A DNA stretch of 64,000 nucleotides, taken from positions 7,644,784-7,708,783 of the forward strand of contig NC_133971.1 in NCBI RefSeq assembly GCF_031877795.1, written 5' to 3'. The first letter of the stretch is position 1. Every line of letters begins with the position of its first letter. The position numbers were made by a program, and so were the translations under genes. This document shows positions 56,001 through 64,000 of the stretch, one piece after another. The notes beneath the pieces were generated by a model. That model saw only the letters and a program-made list of their open reading frames with translations. It was not told the DNA's origin and did not search any database. Source of the DNA: Strix aluco (Eukaryota; Chordata; Aves; Strigiformes; Strigidae).

Positions 56001-59000
56001 TGCTTTGTTGAGAATCTGCTGCAGCTGCAAAGGACTGTCCAATCACTTCTGTGGACAGACTGTAAGAGCTATGGAAAAGCAGATGATACCAGAAAATGGT
56101 CTGGTAAACAGACTGATCAGTTTTGCTAGCCCAAACCCAAGGGCAATTTAGATTAAGATTACTTCTCTGAACCACCAGAGTGGATTTGTGAAAAGAGAAG
56201 GAGCTGGTTGCACTTTCTCTGCACAGAAAGGATTAGCAGGCTGATTGTTTGAGAGATCTTTTGAAATGTTCTTTGATAGGGTACACGCTGCAAAACGCAG
56301 AAGCTTCAGGAAAACTTCTCTCTCCTGAACAATACTCAGGTAAATAATTCAAGTCAAAGGTAATTTAGCACCAGAGATATGTGCAGGCAATTAATTGAAA
56401 GGGATAGTATACAAGCGATTCATTTTTGTGTAGATGCTTGAAAGCTTCAAGCTGTTACTTTAATTGCTCCTTTAAATCGCTAAAATCAGAGAGAATAAAA
56501 CCATCTTTCCTCCTTGCTAGCATGGGGCAGATTTTCCTACGTGCAAATCATATTTGTCAGAAATACTCCCCCAAAGACTCTTTTTTCCCTACTTCTTTCT
56601 CACTCTCTCCTCTCCCTTTCACATGTGTTTTAAAAAACAAATGCTTATACTGAAGAAGCCAGGCCCTCCTGCCAACCACAAGCTTCCATCCCACTCCCAT
56701 CCTCTCCCATAATATGTCACCTTGTTCTTGTGAAAAATGGTACATTCTCTACAGCGTGGATCGGCATGCTGTAGGAGGAGGAAGGCAGCTTTGAAGCATG
56801 CGGCACGCTGGAAATACTGATGTACCCAACTCAAAATCGGATGACAGAGCTGTTGAAATAAAGCTGCTATGTTTATTAGGGAACAACCCGTTTGCTTGGG
56901 TTTAAGTATTTGTTTCTTGTCTAACATTTATTTTGCATGTTGGGAGATTTTTGGTCTCTAGTTTGAGTTGAGGAAGAAATAAGCTTCTCAAAGTTCTTTC
57001 AGTCTATCTGTTACAAGTATAAAAAATATAAAAAGTATATAAAATCAGTTTAGATCTTGAATTTAAGTTTTTGTCAAAACAATCTCCTTGAAGCTCATGT
57101 TCAGTAGAACTGTTTCAAAATAAGATGATCAATTTAACATTAACTATTTTTCTTTAAGTTGTGTTAGGCATTCTTAGCAGAGAAGAAATTTGTACATTTG
57201 CTAAGCTTATGTTAGTACTTTTTACTTCATTCATTATTTACAAAAACAACACAGCATTATTTTGCTAATTTGGCTTCATCCACCCAGCTTTTCAGAGATT
57301 TTGAGTAAAGCTTGAATCTATTCTAGTCACACAGAGCACCTTCATAGTTTCTAGGTATTAACAAGTATGAGGACCTGCACGCAGAGCAAGCAGTTTCAGC
57401 AAATGAACGCCAAAAGATGTTTTTTCTTTAAAAATCAGTGCATGATATCTTACTGATCTTGAAAGTGCTCAGATTCTGTGCACAGCCAACAAATAAAAAT
57501 TTAAGGAGAAAAAAAAGCAGTAACATGTTTGAAAAAATTGTACAAAGATAAACCAGAAAAATTTACAAGTTCTACAAGCCACAGATGAAAGAAATACTTT
57601 TCCATATAAACTGTTTTCACCTAGTGCTAGAGTTTGTGTGGGTGCTGTATAGATTATACTGCTGTTACTTAATTCCTGTAACATCTGTAGGATTTTTGCA
57701 GCAAAAGTACAAATGATTGGTGAGTATTTTGGCAGAAGGTTCCTCTCCCACATTACCAGTCTCACTCCTTTTTTTGACACTGGCTGTGTGACAGACTCTC
57801 AGAGAAGAGAAGGAAATCACTCCTGAAGAGATGGGGCTCACTGCAGCTCCCTGGAGTTCCACTTAAGGACTACCTAATTGTCATTGTAAAGCTAAAAGAA
57901 GAGATTAGCAGGACATTTGTTAGGATGAGACCGTTAGCATTAAAATTTTTGTAGGAACTTTTCCATATTATAAAACAGATATTGGAGCAGAGCTGTTAGA
58001 CAACTTCTGCATTGCTTTTGGAAGCTGTCACTGATTCAAGCAGAAATCAAGAAACAGTTTTCTAGAGGTGTATGAACAGCGGGGGGAAGAAACAGCTCAA
58101 GTAACTGATGCCTCTGAGCAGGCATATGCTTGTGAGTGCTCAGGGATTATCTACCACTCTGAGAAGCATGTACAGAACAGAAGCGCTAGGAGCAATGACA
58201 GAGCCATGAGAGGGGAGATGGTAATTCAGAGTAAGTAAAGAATATGTGTCCCTGTATCAACAATCTGAGTTTATACTAGTTAATACGCAGTCATGAAAAC
58301 TGGGTATCTTTCACTGTTCCGGAGAAGGAAGCTTGCATAACTTTGTTCTCTTCCCTTGCTGAAGAATGAGCTTTATTTCCATGAAAAAAAGGTGTAGAAG
58401 ACGGGAGAATAAAGATGATTTGACCTGACCATTTCTATGTTAGAATGTGTTAGTATTATTATCCTCTTTTTATAAACTGGGAAAAGAATGAAGGTGTGTG
58501 GCAACCTAGCAATAGTGACAGAGCACTGAAACTGCAGCAAGCCATGAGCCATCCAGCCATCCTTCACATCCCTCAAAAGAGAAAGGACATGTAAAAGACA
58601 CAACATGCTCTATTTACCCCTACTGTGCAAATTACCTTTCATGCAGGCACCAAGCTGTGCACCTGGGGTGCCTTATTTAACTTTCTGTACTTTCACTTCA
58701 TATTTCTATTTACCTTTATCATGCTGTTAAAATAAACAAGTAATATGCACATTTTCTGGAAGAGAATAGACAAAAACATGTTTGAAATATGTAGAGATTA
58801 ATATTTAACTAGACAGATGGACTAAACAAAAAGACAAGTAATACAGCTTGGCAACATAAAAGCAGCTACCTGTAAAATAACTGAAATTAATGGCAACAAG
58901 AACAGTAAGTTAAAAAAACCTGAAGGGCATAAGATCTTGAACCACCCTGGTTCAGAGAAAGGTTCCACATACTGCAGGAAGCTCTGCACCCCGCAGAGCA

Positions 59001-62000
59001 ATGCTGTGATGCCCAGCACCCTGCTTTTCAGCAGCTCATAAACTAGTGCAGCATATGGTGTGGTGGGGCAACCCAAGCATGAGCTCTTCTTAGGGCCCTG
59101 TTAGCCCTACATGTGTACCTCACGTGCACCCAGAGAACAAATGAACCTAACAGATGAGGGTACCCCGAAAACACTATCGAGGTCCCTGAAGCACAGCCCT
59201 GATCCCCCCCACAGTGAGGATGGAGCAGACTGAGAACACTGCCAACATGCACTGCACTCAGGCTGCAACCGAAGGGGGAAGTGCACCAATATCTAAAGCA
59301 AACCAAAGTACTCAAAAGCCTTTCAGGTGGCTTCCCATCAAGCCACTTGCTGCCATGCAGCCTGCAGACAGGACCAACATGAGCAGCATTCCCCTAGGTG
59401 CTTATCTAAAGATACACAAAGCCATCACATGCCCTGGGAGAGCTGTTCATAGCTTTGCACACTTATCAGTATATAAACTGATCATTGCATGGTGACAGCA
59501 ATTACAAAATGTTATGGCCAGTACCCTCCACAGGAGATGGTTAAACATTCTTCATGTCTGGTTCTGGTAGCATGTGTGACTATAGAGCCTTCCAGTGAGT
59601 CTGTTAACTCGCTTGCCTCAATGTATCCCTGAACAGTCAGAACTGAAAGATGAAAAGTTGAGAAGCAGTAAGAGATCATACCCTGGGAAAACAAAACAAA
59701 ACGGCCAGAAGCCAGAAGACTTCAGGAAATAGTGAGCACAGATGACACACAGATGACTCTTACCTCCTAATACCTTCCTACAACCTTCAACTGATTTCAG
59801 CTTCTGGACCTGTTCTAGTTTGCCAGTCTAGTAACTACTAACGACTTCTGCTTGCAGGTAGCTGTCCACTTTTTGAACCTGAGTAAGTCTCTTTCCTTCA
59901 CAGTGTCCCTCAACAGAATCTCACAGACCACAAACTTGTGTTTGTTTTGAACCTTGGCCTCATGAAATTCATCTGATGCCTACTACCTCTTGCATCAGAA
60001 AAAGCAACAAATGCCTTCTAACTCTCAGGACACCCATAACTTTGCAGAACTTTCTAATCAACCCTCCAAGTCATCTCTAAACTTCAGATGCACAGAAGCC
60101 ATTTCATACTTCCACTCCTTCTTGATTGCAAACTGTCAGTCTTTCTCTAGTTTTCATCCCCTCACGTCAAACGGGATGTATCGCAAGTGTACAGTCTTCA
60201 ATATGCACGCAAATTCTCGATTTATGCTGTGGTAGCATAATGGTCTTCTCTGTTTTGTTCTCTGTTCCTCCCCTAGTAATGTCATTCACCATTTTGGTTC
60301 CTGCTGAGCACTAAGATCATTTAAGGGAACTATCTATTGTAATCCTCAGATCTCAGACCTGAGAGATAAAAGTCCAGCACAGGGCCCATCCTTCCAGGTG
60401 TAGAGTTCAGACTGTTTTGCCTCACGTGCATCACCTAGTATTTATTTCACCTGCTGTTTATTTATGTTCCATGTAGGAGTATATTAAATGGCACACACCA
60501 CAATGTCTGTGGCAGTGAGGCCAAGGACCAACTGAAAAAAGAAAAAAAGACAAATCTCATTCACTACCCAGACCTGATTCACTAAGCGATCATGTCCATC
60601 CTATGCAGTGAATGAGACAGGAGCCCACTGGAAAAAAAAGACATTATTTTAAAAAACCACATAATTATAGTAACACATACATGGGGAAGTAATAAAATCA
60701 TTTGAATTACCCAAATTTGAACTGCGTGACTCTGCAACTTTAATACCATTTCTACCATGATTAATTGCATCAAGTCACAAAATAGGTGATTCCGTTGTTT
60801 AAGCTGTGGTTTGTAGCCTTGAATTTTCATACTGATTGCAGGTGAACAGCCTTGCTCCAGCTCAACCTTCTGAGACTCCCCACCACACACTTTTCTTGTC
60901 AGATTTGCTGCAGAACCTTCTCATTGTTTTTTTACATCACCCGGGAGAATGACCTTTTATGCAGAACTAGCCTTTTAGCAACACAAAAAAGTACTGAAGA
61001 ATATTAGGGATGTTGTTTTTTCCTTTTTCAACATCCCCATGCTTTGATATTCCTTCAATTGACTGCATACTTTTAGACTTTATTTTCTTTCATACTTCAA
61101 TACTACAAATATTGAAAAGCTGTGCTTTGAACAATACAAAAGTAGTCATTTTTAATTGAATTGGTCCTAGTGGGAAAGAACAGTATTTTTCACTCTTACT
61201 AGTACTTTTTGAACAATTTGTAAACATAGTGGAATTAATTCATAAAGCAAAATATGTCACTGATTCCTTGGCAGTGTCTGATTCCAAAGGCAGAGGTTAT
61301 TCATCATTTTAAAAAAACTAAATATGTGTTTGTGACAGTTTCATAAAGTTCCTAAAAATTTACACTACTCTCTTGTGATCATCTAAAGATCACAGGAAGT
61401 ACACAAGAGTAATAGGAGCAGCACTGATTGATGTTTATCCAGAAATTATTTTCTCATGATGCCCACTCACTCATCAAGCAAATGACCGCAACTTTAGACA
61501 CAGGGGATACTAAATCCACTGAAATCAATGGTGATGATTTACTGACTTTTATAGAATTTCATGGTGATTTTGATACTAGGGTCTTCAAAAGAGCTTCTCG
61601 ACATTCCAACATTTATGACGGAAAAGAGGCAGGTGCTAATGTACAGTTGGACTATGCTTTGTCATACATACTCAAAATGAACTGTGGGTTTGCGTGTGTC
61701 AATGCAAAGTGAAAGTGATTTTGTGGACTTTAAAAAAGTCGCTTTTTATTCATAACATGATGTAGGACAGGATTCGGTTAGTGGAAAATACGTGTATGTC
61801 AAACGGTACACAGCAAGACAGCAAACAAAATCAAAACTTAAACCAATTATTTTAAGTTGCACTAGATACCTCCGGTCAGTAGATAACACAGCTGCTTTCC
61901 AAGAAACACACAGCACACATTTGCAATAATTTAGTTAAGTACAACTGCTCTTAAGTATACCAACCTTGGACATAAAAAATCTCATTTTCAAAATAAAATC

Positions 62001-62809
62001 TTAAATCGTAAGTGAATACAAAACTAAGAAATATATGATCTAGATGTTTAGCAGATTACATATATGTAGAATATTAATCTTTCAGTAACAGGATGGACTA
62101 GAAATATTAAGGACAGAATACAAGAATTCAGCTAACAGATGATGAACTGAAAACGTGGAGCGATAATATAACTCTGACTTAAGTCAGCAAGAAAATCTAT
62201 CATTGGTTTATAGGTTTCATGTTTTGTTCTAAAATATATTTCTGAATACTTTCTCATCCTTTTCTTCTTTCAAGTACACATGGTGATGGTTGCTGGCAAC
62301 TCCCCAGGACAGGGTGGTATATAAACAGCCTAAAAGATGATTTTACTCTTTGGTGACATAAATTTCTTCATTGGCCAAAATTTCCAGACTGCCACAGGAG
62401 TAAATGCAACAGGGTGGATGTACCTGAACAGCCTGTCTTAAGCTGTTTTAGTCATTTTTATGGGTCAATTTCACTTTCAATTAAATGAGTTATTTTCATA
62501 ATGGCCATATAACTGGAAAAGAAGGCACCAAGTATGTGTGAATGCTGTACTGCAATGTCCACATGAAGAGCAGGATTCCAGATGCAAAACACCAGCAGAT
62601 TAAAGTAACAAATCAGAGGCTATTTAGGATTCAGGTAAGTATGTTCTGAAGAAATATTTACCTTTGGAGACCTAGGTATCTTACTGTTACCTCTTTTTCA
62701 TACCGCACTTTTCTCTCACCTGGTGGACTCCCGTGCCCTGCTGCAGCTGTAGCAATAGCAAAAGCAGATGCAGGAGAAACCGAACAGTGGCTATTGTCAG
62801 CAGTTTGTA
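10945..62809 (-). CDS. RASGRF2: RASGRF2, C-terminal part, eleven coding exons (gene span)
   Basis: Ras/Rho guanine nucleotide exchange factor acting at the plasma membrane downstream of calcium/calmodulin and glutamate-receptor signalling (family knowledge). Exons read on the minus strand: 62809-62720, 39922-39816, 27480-27368, 18276-18216, 17540-17437, 16841-16757, 16122-15925, 14621-14542, 12655-12538, 11838-11770, 11037-10945. They total 1118 bp and encode 371 residues plus TGA. I number residues within this fragment. The REM domain is about 31-105 and the CDC25 catalytic domain about 137-365. RASGRF2 is preferred over its paralogue RASGRF1 because of [12 protein letters not shown] (RASGRF1 has F for Y, as I recall it), [29 protein letters not shown] and the end KIEPRLPA. 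No frameshift or internal stop is seen. The missing PH1/IQ/DH/PH2 half and the true start lie beyond 64000. Confidence 0.95.
11038..11769 (-). other. RASGRF2: RASGRF2 intron before last exon
   Basis: A 732 bp intron, donor gtaagg, acceptor attccag. Nothing else recognised inside. Confidence 0.85.
11770..11838 (-). CDS. RASGRF2: RASGRF2 penultimate coding exon
   Basis: A 69 bp exon, phase 0 at both ends, acceptor tttgaaag (weak pyrimidine tract), donor gtaagg. It encodes residues 319-341: [20 protein letters not shown], then [15 protein letters not shown] is the late helix of the catalytic domain and is strongly conserved between RASGRF1 and RASGRF2. Confidence 0.95.
11839..12537 (-). other. 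RASGRF2: RASGRF2 intron (699 bp)
   Basis: GT-AG intron, donor gtaatt, acceptor tttgaaag. No further feature recognised. Confidence 0.85.
12538..12655 (-). CDS. RASGRF2: RASGRF2 catalytic exon ([14 protein letters not shown])
   Basis: A 118 bp exon, acceptor gtttcacag, donor gtaatt. It completes Asn279 and encodes residues 280-318: [20 protein letters not shown], then [20 protein letters not shown]-x-VP-[YF]-LG-x-[YF]-L-x-D[LI] is a third signature region of RasGEF domains and helps set the Ras-binding hairpin. All signature residues are intact. It ends on a complete Met codon. Confidence 0.97.
12656..14541 (-). other. RASGRF2: RASGRF2 intron with AT/GT microsatellite
   Basis: A 1886 bp intron, donor gtatgc, acceptor gtttcacag. 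Apart from the microsatellite at 13081-13229, I recognise nothing in it. Confidence 0.85.
13081..13229. repeat. Alternating purine-pyrimidine microsatellite
   Basis: About 150 bp of imperfect (TG)n, (TA)n and (ACATAT)n units with near-continuous purine-pyrimidine alternation. It is likely length-polymorphic. Open frames running through it on both strands are artefacts of the repeat. Confidence 0.85.
14542..14621 (-). CDS. RASGRF2: RASGRF2 catalytic exon ([10 protein letters not shown])
   Basis: An 80 bp exon, acceptor ctttctag, donor gtatgc. It encodes residues 253-278: [20 protein letters not shown], then LRETLK, and two bases of Asn279. The TVSSEG and RETLK spellings fit RASGRF2 better than RASGRF1. 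It carries the segment just before the conserved PP-VPYLG region. Confidence 0.95.
14622..15924 (-). other. RASGRF2: RASGRF2 intron (1303 bp)
   Basis: GT-AG intron, donor gtaaga, acceptor ctttctag. About 15470-15700 contains phrases such as ggcccctaaatgaaaaagaa and ttaggcacctg (twice). They resemble decayed copies of an ancient amniote interspersed repeat; this is recognition by eye only. Confidence 0.8.
15925..16122 (-). CDS. RASGRF2: RASGRF2 catalytic core exon
   Basis: The longest exon here, 198 bp, phase 0 at both ends, acceptor ctttggtcag, donor gtaaga. It encodes residues 187-252, from [20 protein letters not shown] through [20 protein letters not shown] to [20 protein letters not shown] and [22 protein letters not shown] and [12 protein letters not shown] are core RasGEF motifs lining the Ras contact surface. 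The ATG at 16122-16120 is an internal Met at an exon start, not an initiation codon. Confidence 0.97.
16123..16756 (-). other. RASGRF2: RASGRF2 intron (634 bp)
   Basis: GT-AG intron, donor gtgagt, acceptor ctttggtcag. Nothing else recognised. Confidence 0.85.
16757..16841 (-). CDS. RASGRF2: RASGRF2 catalytic exon (EFLGQGWMK)
   Basis: An 85 bp exon, acceptor aatctag, donor gtgagt. It completes Glu158 and encodes residues 159-186: [20 protein letters not shown], then KTSQHFND. It continues the first conserved RasGEF region. It reads straight into [10 protein letters not shown] of the next exon, a junction I recognise from the RasGRF family. Confidence 0.95.
16842..17436 (-). other. RASGRF2: RASGRF2 intron (595 bp)
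   Basis: The shortest intron of the gene in this window, donor gtaagt, acceptor aatctag. Nothing else recognised. Confidence 0.85.
17437..17540 (-). CDS. RASGRF2: RASGRF2 start of CDC25 catalytic domain
   Basis: A 104 bp exon, acceptor tttttgcag, donor gtaagt. It encodes residues 124-157 ([20 protein letters not shown], then [14 protein letters not shown]) and two bases of Glu158. [21 protein letters not shown] opens the RasGEF catalytic fold; the F-x-S/x-I-x-P-x-E segment is the first structurally conserved region of Cdc25-type exchange factors. A second AG three bases into the exon could serve as an alternative acceptor and would remove one residue. Confidence 0.95.
17541..18215 (-). other. 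RASGRF2: RASGRF2 intron (675 bp) with G-rich run
   Basis: GT-AG intron, consensus donor gtaagt, acceptor tttttgcag. It contains the C/G homopolymer tract at 17981-18002. Confidence 0.85.
17981..18002 (-). repeat. G-rich tract on RASGRF2 sense strand
   Basis: The plus strand has C runs of 3, 7 and 9 separated by single T bases. The RASGRF2 transcript therefore carries G runs of 9, 7 and 3 about 214 nt downstream of the 61 bp exon's donor. Enough guanines are present for an intramolecular G-quadruplex. Confidence 0.7.
18216..18276 (-). CDS. RASGRF2: RASGRF2 REM-to-CDC25 connector exon
   Basis: The smallest exon, 61 bp, acceptor tttttcag, donor gtaagt (consensus). It completes Arg103 and encodes residues 104-123: [20 protein letters not shown]. 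This is an acidic connector between the REM and catalytic domains. Its identity rests on position, phase and fit with its neighbours. A G-rich run on the transcribed sense strand lies about 210 nt downstream of its donor. Confidence 0.92.
20781..20797. repeat. (CT)n microsatellite
   Basis: About eight CT dinucleotides in a row. Confidence 0.8.
25808..26814 (+). mobile_element. Solo LTR of an avian endogenous retrovirus (ERVK-type)
   Basis: An approximately 1 kb element, GC-rich against its surroundings. It starts TGCACAGGGTTTGTG and ends CAAATCACGACA, so it has TG...CA termini. It is flanked by gtaac (25803-25807) and gtaat (26815-26819), a 4-of-5 target duplication. The order of landmarks matches an avian ERVK-like LTR family I recognise: gtagcaggggagggggctaa, cctgtgagaagcttc, ggccgaggccaaggccaaga, a TATA-like tgtgtttaag near 25977, a repetitive middle rich in ctgcagcccatgg and ctggagcag, then gtcttttgcccatgactgta and gagccacccc. 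No gag, pol or env flanks it, so it is a solo LTR left by recombination. Frames of 118-140 codons on both strands are composition artefacts. It is antisense to RASGRF2. Confidence 0.8.
27368..27480 (-). CDS. RASGRF2: RASGRF2 REM-domain exon 2
   Basis: A 113 bp exon, acceptor tttttag, donor gtaaat. It encodes residues 66-102 ([19 protein letters not shown], then [18 protein letters not shown]) and two bases of Arg103. It completes the REM helices. The [11 protein letters not shown] loop is typical of the RasGRF family. The solo LTR at 25.8-26.8 kb ends only about 550 bp beyond its donor, in the following intron. Confidence 0.95.
29066..29085. repeat. (TTTA)n microsatellite
   Basis: Five near-perfect tetranucleotide units. 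Confidence 0.8.
30160..30320. repeat. AT-rich low-complexity region
   Basis: Dominated by TATATA and ATATTA strings, with interspersed acatgtat units. No regular period. Confidence 0.6.
31282..31346. repeat. (AAAAC)n A-rich repeat
   Basis: Five AAAAC units followed by AAAC units and an A run. On the RASGRF2 sense strand it reads as GTTTT repeats. It could be an isolated microsatellite; no retroposon body is visible next to it. Confidence 0.8.
35008..35039. repeat. 14-bp tandem duplication
   Basis: gcacgtctgtagta occurs twice exactly, followed by the first four bases of a third copy. A recent small duplication. Confidence 0.8.
36138..38285 (-). mobile_element. CR1 retrotransposon copy B, 5'-truncated
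   Basis: An approximately 2.1 kb CR1 on the minus strand (same sense as RASGRF2). Reading down from 38285, broken frames give the segment after the endonuclease (near [10 protein letters not shown] and [12 protein letters not shown]), then [20 protein letters not shown] near 37885, and the reverse transcriptase: [20 protein letters not shown] and [20 protein letters not shown] near 37560-37450, then [18 protein letters not shown] near 37260. The catalytic FADD box is FTND (37020-37009), so the copy is dead. The 3' portion runs through the conserved ggttggac/gatcatctagtt region and ends near 36138. The upstream ORF1 and endonuclease are missing. Confidence 0.9.
39117..39206. repeat. Polypyrimidine tract, (TTCC)n and (CT)n
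   Basis: About 90 bp of almost pure pyrimidine on the plus strand (TTCC, TTCT and CT units), hence pure purine on the RASGRF2 sense strand. Confidence 0.85.
39816..39922 (-). CDS. RASGRF2: RASGRF2 REM-domain exon 1
   Basis: A 107 bp exon, acceptor ttgcacag, donor gtactt. It completes Gly30 and encodes residues 31-65: [20 protein letters not shown], then [14 protein letters not shown]. This is the first half of the REM (RasGEF_N) domain, the helical module that packs on the catalytic domain and steadies its helical hairpin. The [17 protein letters not shown] stretch is typical of the RasGRF REM domain. It is isolated by two very long introns (22.8 kb upstream, 12.3 kb downstream). Confidence 0.95.
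42580..44336 (+). mobile_element. CR1 retrotransposon copy C, relatively young
   Basis: A 5'-truncated CR1 on the plus strand, antisense to RASGRF2; the left edge is approximate. Nearly all of the reverse transcriptase is readable: [103 protein letters not shown], and an intact FADD catalytic box at 43446-43457. Lesions seen: a TAG at 43053-43055, a frameshift near 43500 (before the [15 protein letters not shown] segment), and another near 44050 that ends the frame early. Past that, ORF2 sequence continues to a TAG near 44247. The 3' UTR (ggactggatgatcttcaagg) and ATTCTGTG-type tail at 44317-44336 are intact. Confidence 0.92.
44337..44550 (+). mobile_element. 3' end of an avian ERVK-type LTR
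   Basis: I recognise the distal part of an abundant avian LTR: taccctactctg, ggtaataaattaagctaatt (poly(A) signal AATAAA at 44362-44367), ttttgcctgtgccagtaact, ttgacgcatgagcctttcat, ctcccctgtccatctgagga, and a terminus in acccaccaca. It begins exactly where CR1 copy C ends. Its left part (promoter region) is not visible upstream of that CR1. No primer-binding site or retroviral gene follows. It is a different subfamily from the solo LTR at 25.8 kb, as the termini differ. Confidence 0.75.
46348..47082 (-). mobile_element. CR1 retrotransposon copy D, 3' fragment
   Basis: An approximately 735 bp CR1 3' end on the minus strand (sense with RASGRF2). A frame of about 170 codons (47082-46558) keeps the C-terminal ORF2 region: [80 protein letters not shown]. 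It then runs into the 3' UTR, ending near gaatcatagaccc at 46348. The reverse transcriptase core is absent. Confidence 0.9.
62720..62809 (-). CDS. RASGRF2: RASGRF2 linker exon before the REM domain
   Basis: A 90 bp exon bounded by tttacag and gtgagag. It encodes fragment residues 1-29 (starting [12 protein letters not shown], ending GHGSPP) and gives one base to Gly30. It lies in the poorly conserved linker between the second PH domain and the REM domain and is rich in Ala and Ser-Pro. It enters after one base of a codon and leaves after one base, so it is phase-symmetric and could be skipped without a frameshift. The SPPG-FNNSE junction with the next exon reads in frame and agrees with my memory of RASGRF2. 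It is the most upstream exon visible. Confidence 0.88.
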
Positions 62810-64000
62810 CTGTAAAGGGAACAGACAGAGGAAAGTTAACAATTTCTACATACTTTTCACATTTTTCAAGTTAAGCAATACTTAAACACTAATGTTTATA
62901 CATTGTGAACATGTTTCATTGGCAGAGGACTTTATATAAGGTAAATAAAAATATCATAATCAAATTTGTGATTAGGTTTTATTAAGTTTTATTATCAGGT
63001 TGGTGAGGAACAAGCAGTAACCAAACAGAAAAAAAAAAAAAGACAAAAACAATGGTGTAGAAAATTAACCTAAACAAAAAGTAATGTATAGACAATTAAG
63101 CATATTAACCAACTTCTGATAACTAGACTCACATATTTTCCCAGGTCACTGCCTAGGATGTGTACAGTTTTGCACAATTTATCAAACCTTCTCTATAGGG
63201 AGTGCTGTGAACATTGCTTCTGACTAGTACTCAGATAATACAGCACTGTTCCCCACAGTTTCCAAATCCCAAATCTTGCCATCTCACCACAAACATGCCC
63301 AATAATAGAAGATTACTATTGGTTTAAAATTCAAGTGTCTCAGCAATTTATTAACAGTTGAGAAGACTGCTGGTTTTGTTGTTCTAATCCCAGGCATGAA
63401 ATAACTGCCTAGAAACATGGCTTGCATATGATGGCAGCATTTTAAGCGTTCATGGACATAGCTCACAGCTCTGCTAATGATTTCAAAGAGCCACGTGAGA
63501 GCTATTTGAGGAGCTCCACCTCTCACTTTTCCTCTTCAATTGAGCAGTTTATTCAAATTTTGGAACAAATAATGTGACACCATCTGTAAATGTTCAGTGT
63601 TATAGAAAGAGGCAGACACAGTCACTCCCCATTGACAATAATGGGTGCTGTGTACTTCATGAGTACATATGGTGCCCAAAATATGTCCCCTTAGTAGCTG
63701 AAAAAACTCTGTCAAGGTCTTGAGAGTTTTGTGAGAATAGGACTGATACAATGTTAGTCTTGAACTTGGGCACATCCTGCTCAAGATATTTAAGAACGTT
63801 TCATCATACCAAAGTCCCAATATGCTTCCAAGTCTCTTGTTATTACTATACAAATTAACTGGCGCAATTCACATTCTAACAGCTTTTTTTTAAATACCCA
63901 AGAAATAAGGAAAATACAAGCAAAACACATTATTCAAACATTATTATTTTCTAATACCCTGTGAAGATTACAGCTACAGTATTTAAACTCTTTGAAGTGG
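62810..64000 (-). other. RASGRF2: RASGRF2 upstream intron, partial
   Basis: Sequence upstream of the 62.7 kb exon's acceptor, with a good polypyrimidine-to-tttacag site on the minus strand. No further coding exon recognised before the window ends. The short phrase ccattgacaataatgggtgc at about 63628 resembles an ancient amniote repeat. Confidence 0.7.

Larger units (their letters stand above)
39923..62719 (-). other. RASGRF2: RASGRF2 intron (22.8 kb)
   Basis: Donor gtgagag at 62719, acceptor ttgcacag at 39923. The largest intron in the window. It contains CR1 copy C, an abutting LTR end and CR1 copy D. I recognise no coding sequence in 39923-42579, 44551-46347 or 47083-62719. A GC-richer patch lies at 52990-53250, and possible ancient repeat remnants near 53600-53900. 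Confidence 0.85.

Noticed and set aside
1-64000. tRNA, rRNA, microRNA hairpins, CRISPR arrays, prokaryotic-type systems
   Set aside because: Nothing with the needed structure was seen. The sequence is vertebrate intronic and intergenic DNA, and I find no evidence for an undescribed gene system in it.

Overview
This is vertebrate genomic DNA, almost certainly from a bird. It is AT-rich and intron-dominated. It holds four copies of the avian non-LTR retrotransposon CR1, two of them with the short tandem 3' tails typical of the family (ATTCTATG or ATTCTGTG units), and two LTR pieces that I recognise as an avian ERVK-type LTR family. I cannot resolve the species.

The only protein-coding gene I can support is the 3' part of RASGRF2 (Ras-specific guanine nucleotide-releasing factor 2), on the minus strand. 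Eleven coding exons lie between 62809 and 10945. All have GT donors and AG acceptors, and codon phase is kept across all ten internal junctions. Together they encode a continuous 371-residue C-terminal segment plus a stop codon: the end of the linker, the complete REM (RasGEF N-terminal) domain and the complete CDC25 catalytic domain. The N-terminal half (PH1, IQ, DH, PH2) must lie beyond base 64000. RASGRF2 is on chromosome Z in chicken, so the window is probably Z-linked.

Layout in transcription order. 64000-62810 is the upstream intron. The 62.7 kb exon is followed by a 22.8 kb intron holding CR1 copies at about 42.6-44.3 kb and 46.3-47.1 kb and an LTR end abutting the first of them. The REM exons at 39.9 and 27.4 kb are separated by a 12.3 kb intron with a minus-strand CR1 at about 36.1-38.3 kb. 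A 9.1 kb intron carries a solo LTR at 25.8-26.8 kb. The catalytic exons are tightly spaced from 18.3 to 10.9 kb with introns of about 0.6-1.9 kb. Below 10945 come a probable 3' UTR (candidate poly(A) signal near 9.29 kb) and downstream intergenic DNA. That DNA has a CpG-enriched patch at about 7.2-7.6 kb and a decayed CR1 at about 3.9-5.2 kb.

I found no tRNA, rRNA, CRISPR array, bacterial-type operon or other novel system. The most notable observations are the phase-symmetric linker exon, a G-rich run just downstream of a RASGRF2 splice donor, a relatively young CR1 fused to an LTR end, a complete solo LTR with a near-perfect target duplication, and a possible downstream promoter patch.
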